From positions 1 to 64,000 of the forward strand of contig CACDFH010000002.1 in NCBI GenBank assembly GCA_902552015.1: 64,000 bases of DNA. The letters are read 5' to 3'. Positions 1 through 8,359 of the stretch are shown in pieces; positions within the stretch are counted from its first letter, which is position 1, and the number at the start of each line of letters is the position of its first letter. The notes beneath the pieces were generated by a model that worked only from the letters and a program-made list of their open reading frames with translations, ran no database searches and was not told the origin of the DNA. The position numbers and the translations under genes were made by a program. Source of the stretch: an uncultured marine group I thaumarchaeote (GTDB taxonomy: Archaea; Thermoproteota; Nitrososphaeria; Nitrososphaerales; Nitrosopumilaceae).

Positions 1-908
1 ACGTTAGAAAAGCAATTGATGACATTGATGGAATTGAAAATTTTGATATGAAAGTTACTGCAAAAGTTATGGAAGGCCGTTCACTTGATGATGATTCACT
101 AGCTACAGTCAAAAATGTAATTGGTGTTGCTAGCGGAAAAGGTGGTGTTGGAAAATCTACCGTATCATTGAATCTTGCACTTGCATTATCTCAAACAGGT
201 GCAAAGGTTGGATTACTTGATGCAGATATCTACGGACCAAGTATTCCATTGATGTTGGGAATGAAAGATGGTGCAATGGAAGTAGAAGACAACAAATTAC
301 AACCTGCAACATTCAATGATCTCAAAGTTGTATCTTTTGGATTCTTTGCAGAACAAGAACATCAAGCAGCAATTTACCGTGGACCAATTATTTCTGGAAT
401 TTTAAAACAATTTTTAGTTGACACAAACTGGACAGACCTTGATTATCTCATAGTTGATCTTCCTCCAGGTACTGGTGATATCCCATTAACACTAGCACAA
501 ACAATTCCGATTACTGGAATTTTAGTTGTAACTACTCCACAAGATGTTGCAAGTAATGTTGCAGTAAAAGCAATTGGAATGTTTGACAAACTTAACGTAC
601 CAATACTTGGAGTTGTAGAAAACATGAGTTATTTCTCATGTCCTGACTGTTCAAACAAACATTACATCTTTGGTAATGGTGGTGCAAAAAAGATTAGTGA
701 AAAACATGAAATTCCATTCTTAGGAGAAATTCCATTAAATTCTGGAATTATGGAAGGTTCTGATTTAGGTAAACCTGTCATGATGACAGATACTGAATCT
801 CCAAGTGCAGATGCATTTAGAATTGCAGCAAAAAATGTTGCAGCACAATGTAGTATTGTTGCAGCAAAACTACAAGAAGAAATACAAGCAGAAGCTACTA
901 CAAACTAG
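1..908 (+). CDS. Mrp/NBP35-family iron-sulfur cluster carrier ATPase (5' end outside window)
   Basis: The reading frame is open from base 3, before the first in-window ATG at 48, so the gene starts upstream. The visible part holds the deviant Walker A GKGGVGKST, a Walker B-like LIVDLPPGTGD and a late CPDC motif, which together define the Mrp/Nbp35 branch of ParA-like ATPases. Family members bind a bridging [4Fe-4S] cluster through the CxxC of a dimer and pass it to apoproteins in the cytosol. The stretch before the Walker A fits the end of a MIP18/DUF59 domain, often fused to archaeal Mrp (inference, since it is cut). The next gene starts 3 bases downstream, so the two are probably co-transcribed. 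Confidence 0.93.
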   Translation, partial: VRKAIDDIDGIENFDMKVTAKVMEGRSLDDDSLATVKNVIGVASGKGGVGKSTVSLNLALALSQTGAKVGLLDADIYGPSIPLMLGMKDGAMEVEDNKLQPATFNDLKVVSFGFFAEQEHQAAIYRGPIISGILKQFLVDTNWTDLDYLIVDLPPGTGDIPLTLAQTIPITGILVVTTPQDVASNVAVKAIGMFDKLNVPILGVVENMSYFSCPDCSNKHYIFGNGGAKKISEKHEIPFLGEIPLNSGIMEGSDLGKPVMMTDTESPSADAFRIAAKNVAAQCSIVAAKLQEEIQAEATTN

Positions 909-911
909 TAC

Positions 912-1409
912 ATGATTTTACCTTCAAACCTACGTGATGAATTAAAAATTCCTCTGGGAAAATTAATTCCAAATGATTCATCTGAAAAAGAATCTTACAT
1001 TCGAAAAATCTATTCTGAGAAAGTTGTAATTACTGTTGGAGATGCAACATCTGAATTACTTTTAGACATGGGCTTGGTTCCGTTATTACACATAGTTGAC
1101 GGACAAGAAAAACGTGAGAAACGTTCTCCTCCTGAAACTGAATCAATCAATACTGAATTAACCATAAAGAATAATCCTGGTGAAATCAGTACTGAGAGTT
1201 TCAATCTTGTAAAAACCATCTTTGATCAAAAACCTCCTATTCGATTGTTGGTAGATGGAGAAGAAGATTTGTTGGTTTTACCTGTATGCCTATTTGCACC
1301 TGAAAATTCAGTTGTAATGTATGGTCAACCAAATGAAGGATTAGTCGTTGCTGAGATAACTGATGAAGTCAGAGACAAGGTTCAAAAAATAGTAAATCAA
1401 ATGAAATAA
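912..1409 (+). CDS. GTP-dependent dephospho-CoA kinase (DUF359 family)
   Basis: The 165-residue protein carries the family hallmarks: VGDATS near residue 42, a HIVDGQEKR segment, the VDGEEDLLVLP block near residue 115, and YGQPNEGLVV near the C-terminus. Archaeal DUF359 proteins phosphorylate the 3'-OH of dephospho-CoA with GTP, the last step of coenzyme A synthesis. The length is normal for the family. It follows the Mrp-type ATPase by 3 bases and is likely in the same transcript. A candidate C/D box RNA begins at its stop codon. Confidence 0.88.
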   Translation: MILPSNLRDELKIPLGKLIPNDSSEKESYIRKIYSEKVVITVGDATSELLLDMGLVPLLHIVDGQEKREKRSPPETESINTELTIKNNPGEISTESFNLVKTIFDQKPPIRLLVDGEEDLLVLPVCLFAPENSVVMYGQPNEGLVVAEITDEVRDKVQKIVNQMK

Positions 1410-1463
1410 GGGATGATGAGACGGTGGCTGTATGACTTGTGATTACAACACTAAACTCTGACC
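1410..1463 (+). ncRNA. Candidate C/D box guide sRNA
   Basis: Between two genes lies a C-box match ATGATGA (1413-1419), a D'-like CTGT (1428-1431), a C'-like GTGATTA (1439-1445) and a perfect D box CTGA (1458-1461). GG before the C box can pair with CC after the D box, the usual short terminal stem. Spacing leaves a 12-base guide before D (1446-1457) and a short guide of about 8 bases before D'. Archaeal C/D sRNAs of about 50-60 bases guide 2'-O-methylation of rRNA or tRNA. D' and C' are imperfect and the target was not identified. It begins right at the stop of the upstream gene, so it may be processed from the 3' end of that mRNA. Confidence 0.5.
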
Positions 1464-1528
1464 ATCTTTTACACTTTGCCAAGATCATTTGACATAATCC
1501 AATAAAGTCTGAAATTTTGAATCTAATC

Positions 1529-1909
1529 ATGAAGCTAGATGATGAGCTCCGTTTGGTAATATTGGAAAAAGTAGGAATATACTCAAAAAGATTTTCAACT
1601 CCTGAACCACAAGTCTTCTTTACTAACAAAGAAGTGATGTCTGCTCCAAAAGAAATTACTGAAGGTTGCAGAACTACGGCTTACAAGTATTATGGAGTTT
1701 CATACATGGAAAAAAACACCATATTCATCAATGTAAAGAAAATCCCTGATGAGAAGACTTTGGAAAACACAATTGTACATGAATTGATTCACCAAAGATT
1801 TCCATATCTGAGTCATGGTAAAAGATTCAACAAATTAGTCCGTCAAGGCTTGCGTGGAAAGACATTTGATCCATATAGGAAAAGAAATTCTACCAAAATC
1901 TCTTGTTGA
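1529..1909 (+). CDS. SprT-like zinc metallopeptidase-family protein
   Basis: A protein of about 126 residues with the zinc-binding HELIH motif followed about 9 residues later by SHGKRF, the typical SprT/Spartan-like arrangement in which a third His completes the site. SprT-like proteins in other organisms act on DNA-protein crosslinks or on stalled replication machinery; here only the fold class is supported. A TTG start at 1517 would add four residues; I prefer ATG 1529. No zinc ribbon is present after the catalytic core, so this is a minimal version. It ends 36 bases before the pyrophosphatase gene. Confidence 0.7.
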   Translation: MKLDDELRLVILEKVGIYSKRFSTPEPQVFFTNKEVMSAPKEITEGCRTTAYKYYGVSYMEKNTIFINVKKIPDEKTLENTIVHELIHQRFPYLSHGKRFNKLVRQGLRGKTFDPYRKRNSTKISC

Positions 1910-1945
1910 TTTATATTCTTCACAGATTCGTTTTTCAAATATACG

Positions 1946-4006
1946 ATGGCTACTGATAATTTTCTAGGTCTACCTTTAGAGGTAATTATCCCAATTCTTG
2001 CCGCAATAGCATCATTTGCAGTTGCTGCTGGATATACTGGCTGGGTTGCTAAACAAAACCCTGGTACAAAACAAATGCAGGAAATATCTGAAGCCGTAAG
2101 AGTTGGTGCAGCAGCATTTTTGAGACGTGAAATGAGAATTATTGTTCCAATAGCAATTGGATTATCTGTTATCATTGGATTCTTTATTGGTGATTCAAAC
2201 GGAATTGCCTTTGCAGTAGGTGCAACACTTTCTGCAGTTGCAGGATTCATCTCACTAAAAGTTACAGTAAAGGCTGCAGTAAGGGCAGCACATGCAACAG
2301 GTTCTGGATTAGGAAAAACTTTCGCTATTACATTTAGAGGCGGTGCAACAGTAGGTCTTGCAGTTCCTGCAATGGCACTAGCTGCAACTGCAATCTTATA
2401 CATGATTTATCCAAACCCAATTACCATTGCCGGTATCGGAATTGGTGCAAGTCTAATTGCATTGTTCATCAGAATTGGTGGTGGAATTTTCACAAAGGCT
2501 GCAGATATGGGTGCAGACTTGGTAGGTAAAGTCGAAGCAAACATTCCTGAAGACGACCCACGAAACCCTGCTACAATTGCAGATAACGTAGGTGATAATG
2601 TAGGAGATGCAGCAGGCATGGGCTCAGACGTATACGAATCATACATTGTAACAATTTTAGCATCATTACTAATTGCAGCACTAATTGGTTCACCAGAAAA
2701 CTTTGCATACCCAATCCTAATTGGAGCATCTGGATTAGTAGCATCAATCATTGGTACTGCAACAATTGGTTCAAGAAAGATTACTGATGTGATGAAGCCG
2801 CTGAATATCTCATTTTATGTATCAGCAGCAATCGCAATTGCACTAAACTTTGTATTTACTTACATGATTTTGGGAACAACTCCAATTGCTTATGCACTAT
2901 TTGGCGCTACAGTCATCGGTGTAATTCTGGTTCCAGTAATACAAAAGATTACAGACTATTACACAAACGCAAACTCTAAACCTGTTGTAGAAATCTCTGA
3001 ATCTGCAAAGTGGGGTTATGCATCATTAACATTAATGGGAATTATCAAAGGCTTACAATCAACCGGACCATTCATGATTGCACTAGTTGCAGCAATTATC
3101 ATTTCATTTGCAATTACATCTGCAGCAGCACCAGAAGGTACTGACCCATTACTATACGGAATCTTTGGTACTTCACTAACTGCAATGGCTATGCTATCTC
3201 TTGCAGGAATTGTTCTTTCAATTGACGCATTTGGACCAATTGCAGACAACGCAGGAGGTATTGTAGAAATGACAGAAATGGGTGAAGAAAATCGTAAAAT
3301 TACTGATGAAATTGACGCAGTCGGAAATACGACAAAGGCTGTAACCAAAGGCTTTGCAATTGCAAGTGCAGCACTAGCAGCATTGGCAATGATTCAAGCA
3401 TTTCAATTCGAAGCATCACACTATTTCCAAGACATGGTAATTGACTATGGACTATCAAACCCATCTGTTATCATCGGACTCTTAGTTGGTGGATTAATTC
3501 CATTTATCATCACAGGCCAGTTAATCAGCGGCGTAGAACGTGCAGCAAAGAAAATGGTCTATGAAGTTAGAAGACAATTCAAAGAAGATCCTGAAATTTT
3601 AACCGGTAAATCAAAACCTGATTATGCAAAATGTGTAGACGTTGCAACACTTGCATCAATTGGAGAACTATGGAAATCAGCATCAGTAGCAGTAGCAGCA
3701 CCAATCATTGTTGGTGTATTATTAGGTCCATCTGCAGTTGCAGGTCTCTTAATGGGAGCAGTTGTTTCTGGAATCTTCTTAGCATATCACCTGGCAAACA
3801 CCGGTGGTGCATGGGATAACGCAAAGAAACTCATTGAAATGAAAGGTGAAAAGGGTACTGAAGAACACAAAGTCGCAGTAGTCGGTGATATCATTGGTGA
3901 TCCTTACAAAGACACAGCAGGTCCTGCACTAAACACAGTAATCAAACTCTTAAACACAATTGCAATCGTATTCGTACCAGTATTCTTTGCAATTATTGTA
4001 TTATAG
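1946..4006 (+). CDS. hppA: K+-independent membrane-bound proton-pumping pyrophosphatase
   Basis: The 686-residue protein is a polytopic integral membrane enzyme of normal family length. It has the pyrophosphate-binding signature ADMGADLVGKVE and the acidic block DDPRNPATIADNVGDNVGD, plus a second acidic site near the C-terminus (VVGDIIGDPYKDTAGP). The segment GNTTKAVTKG has Lys (residue 464) at the position that is Ala in K+-dependent enzymes, which marks the K+-independent H+-pumping class. The enzyme hydrolyses cytosolic PPi and exports protons, recovering energy from biosynthetic PPi. TATA-like bases lie upstream and the gene appears to be a single unit. Confidence 0.97.
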   Translation: MATDNFLGLPLEVIIPILAAIASFAVAAGYTGWVAKQNPGTKQMQEISEAVRVGAAAFLRREMRIIVPIAIGLSVIIGFFIGDSNGIAFAVGATLSAVAGFISLKVTVKAAVRAAHATGSGLGKTFAITFRGGATVGLAVPAMALAATAILYMIYPNPITIAGIGIGASLIALFIRIGGGIFTKAADMGADLVGKVEANIPEDDPRNPATIADNVGDNVGDAAGMGSDVYESYIVTILASLLIAALIGSPENFAYPILIGASGLVASIIGTATIGSRKITDVMKPLNISFYVSAAIAIALNFVFTYMILGTTPIAYALFGATVIGVILVPVIQKITDYYTNANSKPVVEISESAKWGYASLTLMGIIKGLQSTGPFMIALVAAIIISFAITSAAAPEGTDPLLYGIFGTSLTAMAMLSLAGIVLSIDAFGPIADNAGGIVEMTEMGEENRKITDEIDAVGNTTKAVTKGFAIASAALAALAMIQAFQFEASHYFQDMVIDYGLSNPSVIIGLLVGGLIPFIITGQLISGVERAAKKMVYEVRRQFKEDPEILTGKSKPDYAKCVDVATLASIGELWKSASVAVAAPIIVGVLLGPSAVAGLLMGAVVSGIFLAYHLANTGGAWDNAKKLIEMKGEKGTEEHKVAVVGDIIGDPYKDTAGPALNTVIKLLNTIAIVFVPVFFAIIVL

Positions 4007-4041
4007 TAAAATACTATATCTTTTAGAGAATTATAGTAATC

Positions 4042-4248
4042 GTGTTATCTAAAACCATCTTCATGTTTATTGGCTGCATATTTGGAAGCGTTGCAGGAAT
4101 ATTTCCAAGTAATCTGATAATGTTTTACGGCTTTACTACTGAAACATTCAGCATGTCCATTCCTTTCATTGTAGTGGGTGTAGTGGGAGTTGTAGTCTGC
4201 TTTCATTTTGCTCACAAAGCAGAAAATGTACAGTCTGAAACATCTTAG
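4042..4248 (+). CDS. Small two-helix membrane protein of unknown function
   Basis: A 68-residue protein starting at GTG 4042 (ATG 4063 is an alternative). Two hydrophobic stretches, about residues 2-28 and 39-58, predict two membrane helices with a short charged tail. I do not recognise a family. It sits 35 bases after the pyrophosphatase gene and 28 bases before a secreted cupredoxin on the same strand, so it may be co-transcribed with either. The codon use resembles its neighbours. Confidence 0.55.
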   Translation: MLSKTIFMFIGCIFGSVAGIFPSNLIMFYGFTTETFSMSIPFIVVGVVGVVVCFHFAHKAENVQSETS

Positions 4249-4276
4249 AAACTTTTATCAATAAATTACTTGTATA

Positions 4277-5551
4277 ATGAATACGAAAAATATACTGATT
4301 TTATCAATAATCTTCACTTTTACTATTGGACTTTATGCCGCACCTAGTGCATTTGCTGAACACAGCATGAATGCAACAGTAGAGAACGCAGAAGGTTCTT
4401 CCGTACCGGGATGTGAACCAGATTGTTTCTTACCTTCAACAGTTACCATTGGTGTTGGTGGAATGGTTACATTTGCTAACAATGATTCTGCAGCACACAC
4501 ATCAACATCTGGAACTGGTGCAGATGGACCAAGTGGTGTATGGGACAGCTCATTAGTTATGATGGGTGGAGCATACACAACTCCCGCATTAGATGCAGGT
4601 GAATATCCTTACTTTTGCATGGTGCATCCATGGATGGAAGGGTTGGTTATAGTAACTGATGATCATAGTGCTACAACATCTGAACCAGAACCGGAACCGG
4701 AACCTACACCAACAACAACTTCAACATCTGCAAACACAGTTGAAAATGCTCAAGGCTCTGGTGCTCCGGGATGTGAACCTGATTGTTTCATTCCTGCAAC
4801 AATTACAATTAATCCGGGTGAGTCTGTTACATTCGCTAACAATGATTCATCCCCACATACATCTACAGGTGGAACTGCAGAAGGTGGACCAAATGGCATT
4901 TGGGACAGTTCATTAATTTACATGGGCAGTTCATACACAACTCAGCCATTATCTGAAGGAACTTATCCTTACTTTTGCATGGTGCATCCATGGATGGAAG
5001 GATTAGTAATTGTTGGTGAAGGTAGTGCAACTCCATCACAAGCAGAATCTTCACAAGCACAAGCTGAAGCTGCTGAAAGAATAGCAGCTGCAGAAGCTGC
5101 GGCACAAGCAGCTGAAGAAGCAGCAAAGGCTGCTGAAGCAGAAGCAGCTGCACGTATTGCAGAAGCTGAAGCTGCTGCACGAATAGCTGAAGCAGAAGCT
5201 GTAGCAAAGGCAGCTGAAGAAGCAGCACAAGCAGCTGAACAAGCATCTCAGGACAGAATTGAAGCTGCAGCAGTCAATGAAAAAATAGAGATTACAATGG
5301 ACTTTACAAATGATTCAGACGTTCAACAGTCATTTGCACTAATTGTACAGATTAAAGACTCTAACAACACTACAATCTCACTATCACACGTTACTGGAAT
5401 GTTGGGTGCTGGTCAAACACTAGACCAAGTCTTATCATATACGCCAACTGAGGCAGGCTCATACACGGTTGAGAAATTCCTATGGAATAACTTTGCAGAT
5501 CCTACTGCATTAACTGACAGCAAAGAAACGTTCTCACTAACGGTATCTTAA
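4277..5551 (+). CDS. Secreted protein with two blue-copper (cupredoxin) domains and a coiled-coil stalk
   Basis: Residues 1-27 form a signal peptide ending near SAFA. Two plastocyanin-like domains follow (about 35-130 and 155-250). Each has an early PGCEPDCF pair of cysteines, a His after FANNDS, and the copper loop YFCMVHPWMEG supplying Cys, His and Met ligands for type 1 copper. The domains are joined by a Glu/Pro/Thr linker and followed by an Ala/Glu-rich heptad-like region (about 255-335) and a beta-rich C-terminal domain. Ammonia-oxidising archaea use such proteins as periplasmic electron carriers. The two domains share long stretches of sequence and so arose by duplication. The role of the stalk is inferred only as a spacer. 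Confidence 0.9.
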   Translation: MNTKNILILSIIFTFTIGLYAAPSAFAEHSMNATVENAEGSSVPGCEPDCFLPSTVTIGVGGMVTFANNDSAAHTSTSGTGADGPSGVWDSSLVMMGGAYTTPALDAGEYPYFCMVHPWMEGLVIVTDDHSATTSEPEPEPEPTPTTTSTSANTVENAQGSGAPGCEPDCFIPATITINPGESVTFANNDSSPHTSTGGTAEGGPNGIWDSSLIYMGSSYTTQPLSEGTYPYFCMVHPWMEGLVIVGEGSATPSQAESSQAQAEAAERIAAAEAAAQAAEEAAKAAEAEAAARIAEAEAAARIAEAEAVAKAAEEAAQAAEQASQDRIEAAAVNEKIEITMDFTNDSDVQQSFALIVQIKDSNNTTISLSHVTGMLGAGQTLDQVLSYTPTEAGSYTVEKFLWNNFADPTALTDSKETFSLTVS

Positions 5552-5577
5552 AAATAAAATAAAAAAAGATTATAGAA

Positions 5578-5844
5578 TTAACAGCCTTCCATCTTTTGGA
5601 TGAAATAACCTTTCTCTTTAATCTCGTTTTCTACTGGTTCTGGGGCGCCTTGTGTGTGACAGAATTGACATTCCTCTCCTGTTACAGTTGCACCTTCTTC
5701 ACCAACAGTTGCTAGCCATTCTTTTGCGTATGCAATTGCTTGATCATGATCTTGCTTATCGGTAATAACATCGAAATGCATTGTATGACCATCTTTGGCT
5801 TTAACATAAGTGTCGTAGACATGTATATCCATTGCCATATTCAT
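5578..5844 (-). CDS. DUF2024 family protein
   Basis: An 88-residue protein with the DUF2024 pattern: DIHVYDTYVKAKDGHTMHFD at the start, AIAYAKEWL in the middle, then ECQFCHTQ and a GYFIQKMEGC ending. The family is small, cytosolic and of unknown function; the conserved ECxFCH and the terminal Cys suggest metal binding or redox chemistry (inference). It is convergent with the double-cupredoxin gene; the 26 bases between them are A/T-rich with T runs on both strands and could serve as a shared terminator. Confidence 0.8.
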   Translation of the reverse strand: MNMAMDIHVYDTYVKAKDGHTMHFDVITDKQDHDQAIAYAKEWLATVGEEGATVTGEECQFCHTQGAPEPVENEIKEKGYFIQKMEGC

Positions 5845-5874
5845 GTTCCAAAATTAGTTCTATTTAATTTATCA

Positions 5875-6279
5875 CTATATTATTGAAATTTGTTTCACGT
5901 TCTCATCCTGTAAAATGAAACAGTTCATTTCTTTTGTTAGACCTGAATAAATTATCCAAGGGAAAGGATTCACTCTCATGAATTTTTTGTCAGTCTCTGA
6001 AGGTTGGGCTTCTGATTCTGGATGTGAATGAAAGATACAAACTATTTCCATGTTTGATTTTTTTGCCTTTTGGTCTACTTCGAATTCCTTATCTGGTGAA
6101 ATTGTAAACATAACTTCAGACTTTGTAGTATTTTCAGTAAGTACTACTTCTTTTACGGTCCAATTTTCATCAGTTTCGTTTCCAACTAGAATTGCACAGG
6201 ACTCGTATGGCTTTTCAGCTTCTGCATATTTTGCTAGTTCTTCTTTGTCCTTTTCTGATAAAATAATAGATTTATTCAC
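5875..6279 (-). CDS. JAMM/MPN+ domain metalloprotease-like protein
   Basis: The 134-residue protein has the JAMM zinc signature: an upstream Glu, then FHSHPESEAQPSETD, giving HxHP, Ser and Asp at the right spacing. JAMM proteins in prokaryotes remove ubiquitin-like or sulfur-carrier tails from partners. I chose GTG 6279 because it falls 5 bases after the stop of the upstream gene; the longer frame to 6342 would lie inside that gene. It is therefore the second gene of a two-gene operon with a membrane cupredoxin. No ubiquitin-like partner is visible nearby. Confidence 0.78.
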   Translation of the reverse strand: MNKSIILSEKDKEELAKYAEAEKPYESCAILVGNETDENWTVKEVVLTENTTKSEVMFTISPDKEFEVDQKAKKSNMEIVCIFHSHPESEAQPSETDKKFMRVNPFPWIIYSGLTKEMNCFILQDENVKQISII

Positions 6280-6284
6280 TATTG

Positions 6285-7094
6285 TTATTCTATAGGCTCT
6301 TCTATAATTATTGTTGATACCATCCATGGGTGAACAATACACATGTATTCGTATTCTCCAATGTCTAACTTGTTAGAATCAAGTTTGTACGATTCTCCAG
6401 CACTTAACAGTCCTGTGTCAAATGTTTCTCCAAAATCTACTGAACTTGTGGCAGTATGTGCTACATCATCATCATTTACCCATTCTATGACGTGTCCTTG
6501 TGGAACTAACGCTTCATCTGGGTCATAGTCTGGAGCTCCTTGCTCTGCAGAACCTGCTAGCATTGAAATTACAAACAATGGTCCTTCTGGAATTGCTTCT
6601 TCTACAACAACTTCTTCAATTTCTTCAACTTCTGTTGCAACTAGATATTGATCTGGTCCTACAAATCCAAATACTATGTAAAGTCCAATTCCCGTACCAA
6701 ATGCAAGTACAAAGATTACTCCAACAGGTTTTGCATATGTTGGCATCTTCATTGCAAAGTAGGAAATTACAATTGCTGGAATTGAAATCATGATTAATAA
6801 TCCTGCGAACAATGGCAATGTTGAATTCTCTGTCATCGTTGTTGCAAATGTTCCAAATCCTAGAGTAATTGAAATGATTACTAAAACGGTTGCTTTGGTA
6901 CGATTGGATGTTGAAACTCCTCCTTCCAAAATACCTGCTGCTAAAATTATCAATCCAAACATGAAAAGTAATCCGGTTAAGGCATGCATTCCATCAATGA
7001 ATGTGTGGGCAATTCCAGAATATGATGTGACAAGACCTGCAAGTCCAATTGCAGTTAGCCCTCCTCCTGGCATGATTAGATCCCAATTACTCAA
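6285..7094 (-). CDS. Membrane-anchored blue-copper (cupredoxin) protein
   Basis: The 269-residue protein has about four or five membrane helices in residues 10-155, an acidic Glu/Val linker (about 160-172), and a C-terminal cupredoxin domain. Copper ligands are visible as His in DDDVAHTAT and the loop YMCIVHPWM near the C-terminus. It probably docks a copper electron carrier on the outer face of the membrane. It is divergent from ctaB, which makes haem O for haem-copper oxidases, so a role near the terminal oxidase is a reasonable inference. It shares a transcript with the JAMM protein. Confidence 0.85.
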   Translation of the reverse strand: MSNWDLIMPGGGLTAIGLAGLVTSYSGIAHTFIDGMHALTGLLFMFGLIILAAGILEGGVSTSNRTKATVLVIISITLGFGTFATTMTENSTLPLFAGLLIMISIPAIVISYFAMKMPTYAKPVGVIFVLAFGTGIGLYIVFGFVGPDQYLVATEVEEIEEVVVEEAIPEGPLFVISMLAGSAEQGAPDYDPDEALVPQGHVIEWVNDDDVAHTATSSVDFGETFDTGLLSAGESYKLDSNKLDIGEYEYMCIVHPWMVSTIIIEEPIE

Positions 7095-7167
7095 TTCTGC
7101 TTTGATGCTTTTAGAGTATTATTTTATCCTTATGTAACAACAAAGATCCCTATTAGAAGGGAATAAA

Positions 7168-7181
7168 TTCGATACATCGAA
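7168..7181. promoter_or_regulatory. Short inverted repeat between TATA-like box and ctaB start
   Basis: TTCGAT-AC-ATCGAA is a perfect 6-2-6 inverted repeat just after the A/T-rich box (about 7162-7168) and 3 bases before the ctaB ATG at 7185. A protein bound here would cover the expected transcription start of a leaderless mRNA, which would suit a repressor. No regulator is identified. The site could also be chance. Confidence 0.35.
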
Positions 7182-7184
7182 AAT

Positions 7185-8066
7185 ATGAGTATATTGGGAA
7201 TAAAAGAAATAATTGAGATTTCGAAACCAAGAATTGTCGTTCTTCTTGTAATTACTGCTGTTACATCGATGTATGCAGCAAGTAAGCTAATTGGACCTGA
7301 ATTGGACACTTGGGGATTAATTCATATCATTATTGCAGGTGGTTTGGCATCTGCTGGTTCAAGTGCATTGAATCACTACTATGATAGAGACATTGATCCA
7401 TTAATGGAACGAACAAGTACTAGACCAATTCCTTCTGGAAGAATTAAACCAAATTCTGTTTTGATTTATGGTTTGACAGTAAGTGTAATTTCTGTTGTAT
7501 ATGGCGCTTTAGCTTTGAATTATGTTTCAGCATTTTTCATTGCACTTGGAATATTTTTCTATGTCATAATTTACACTGCATGGTTAAAGAGACTAAATTC
7601 TTCCAATATTGTAATTGGTGGTTTTGCAGGTAGTGCAGCATCTATGGCTGGATGGTCTGCAGCAACAGGCTCTATGGATATACTGGGATTTTTAATCGGA
7701 TTCCTTGTTTTCGTTTGGACTCCTTCACACTTTTGGTGTCTTGCAATGAAAATGAAAGACGAGTACTCTACAGCCAAAGTTCCAATGCTTCCAGTACTAA
7801 TTGGAATGGAAAAAACATCAAAGTACATTTTGATTAATACTATAATCTTACTTCCGTATTCATTAATGCTGTATGCATTTGGTATGGGTCTTGTTTATAC
7901 CGCAATTGCAGCTGCCTCTGGTGGTCTAATGCTTGTATATCACTACAAATTAACAAAAGAGCCAACATCAGACTTTGCATGGAAAGCATACAAGGTCACT
8001 GCACCATACTTGACAATAATTTTCTTAGCTGTTGCATTAGATGCAGCATTTCATTTTAGATTTTAA
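7185..8066 (+). CDS. ctaB: Protohaem IX farnesyltransferase (haem O synthase)
   Basis: The 293-residue polytopic membrane protein belongs to the UbiA prenyltransferase superfamily. The first Asp-rich motif NHYYDRDIDPLMERT and the following RPIPSGRI are diagnostic for CtaB/CyoE, and the second motif DEYSTAKVPMLP supplies further Mg2+-pyrophosphate ligands. The enzyme adds a farnesyl group to haem B to make haem O for haem-copper oxidases. It is divergent from the membrane cupredoxin gene, in line with a joint role in the respiratory chain. Its last 4 bases overlap the 3' end of the convergent 96-residue gene. Confidence 0.96.
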   Translation: MSILGIKEIIEISKPRIVVLLVITAVTSMYAASKLIGPELDTWGLIHIIIAGGLASAGSSALNHYYDRDIDPLMERTSTRPIPSGRIKPNSVLIYGLTVSVISVVYGALALNYVSAFFIALGIFFYVIIYTAWLKRLNSSNIVIGGFAGSAASMAGWSAATGSMDILGFLIGFLVFVWTPSHFWCLAMKMKDEYSTAKVPMLPVLIGMEKTSKYILINTIILLPYSLMLYAFGMGLVYTAIAAASGGLMLVYHYKLTKEPTSDFAWKAYKVTAPYLTIIFLAVALDAAFHFRF

Positions 8067-8353
8067 GAGTTAGGAAAACTGGCTTCGTAGTCTTTTTCTT
8101 GTGTTTCTTTTATTTGCTCTTCGTATTCATCTTCTTCAATTTTTTCAGTAACTGCTTCAATTCTTCTATTATCTTTTGTTACCCATGATACGTTAATCAA
8201 TCCCATAATTTCCAAATCAAGTAAAACTTTGTTGAACTTACCTTCGGTCATAACTGTACTTTCTTTTGTAAGTGCTTTTTCTAATTCTTTATCAGTCCAG
8301 TTTTCTTTCTGTTTGATGATATCTAATAGATGATTTCTTATTGGAATTGTCAT
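8063..8353 (-). CDS. Small winged-helix-like protein of unknown function
   Basis: A 96-residue protein. The segment from LLDIIKQKENWTDKEL through KVLLDLEIMGLINVSWV looks like a winged-helix DNA-binding fold, followed by a charged Glu/Lys tail. I do not recognise a named family. It lies 6 bases after the CDC48 gene on the same strand, so it is probably the last gene of the zinc ribbon-aEF1beta-CDC48 operon. Its 3' end overlaps ctaB by 4 bases in convergent orientation. Confidence 0.65.
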   Translation of the reverse strand: MTIPIRNHLLDIIKQKENWTDKELEKALTKESTVMTEGKFNKVLLDLEIMGLINVSWVTKDNRRIEAVTEKIEEDEYEEQIKETQEKDYEASFPNS

Positions 8354-8359
8354 GTCAAT

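Noticed and set aside
1843..2403. Long minus-strand open frame inside hppA
   Set aside because: It is antisense to a clearly conserved membrane enzyme and its Ala/Pro-rich translation mirrors the repetitive sense codons.
4863..5246. Leu/Gln- and Cys/Ser-rich open frames antisense to the cupredoxin stalk
   Set aside because: They are low-complexity shadows of the Ala/Glu repeat codons on the plus strand.
6280..6342. N-terminal extension of the JAMM gene
   Set aside because: It overlaps the 3' end of the membrane cupredoxin gene, and GTG 6279 gives a better operon start.
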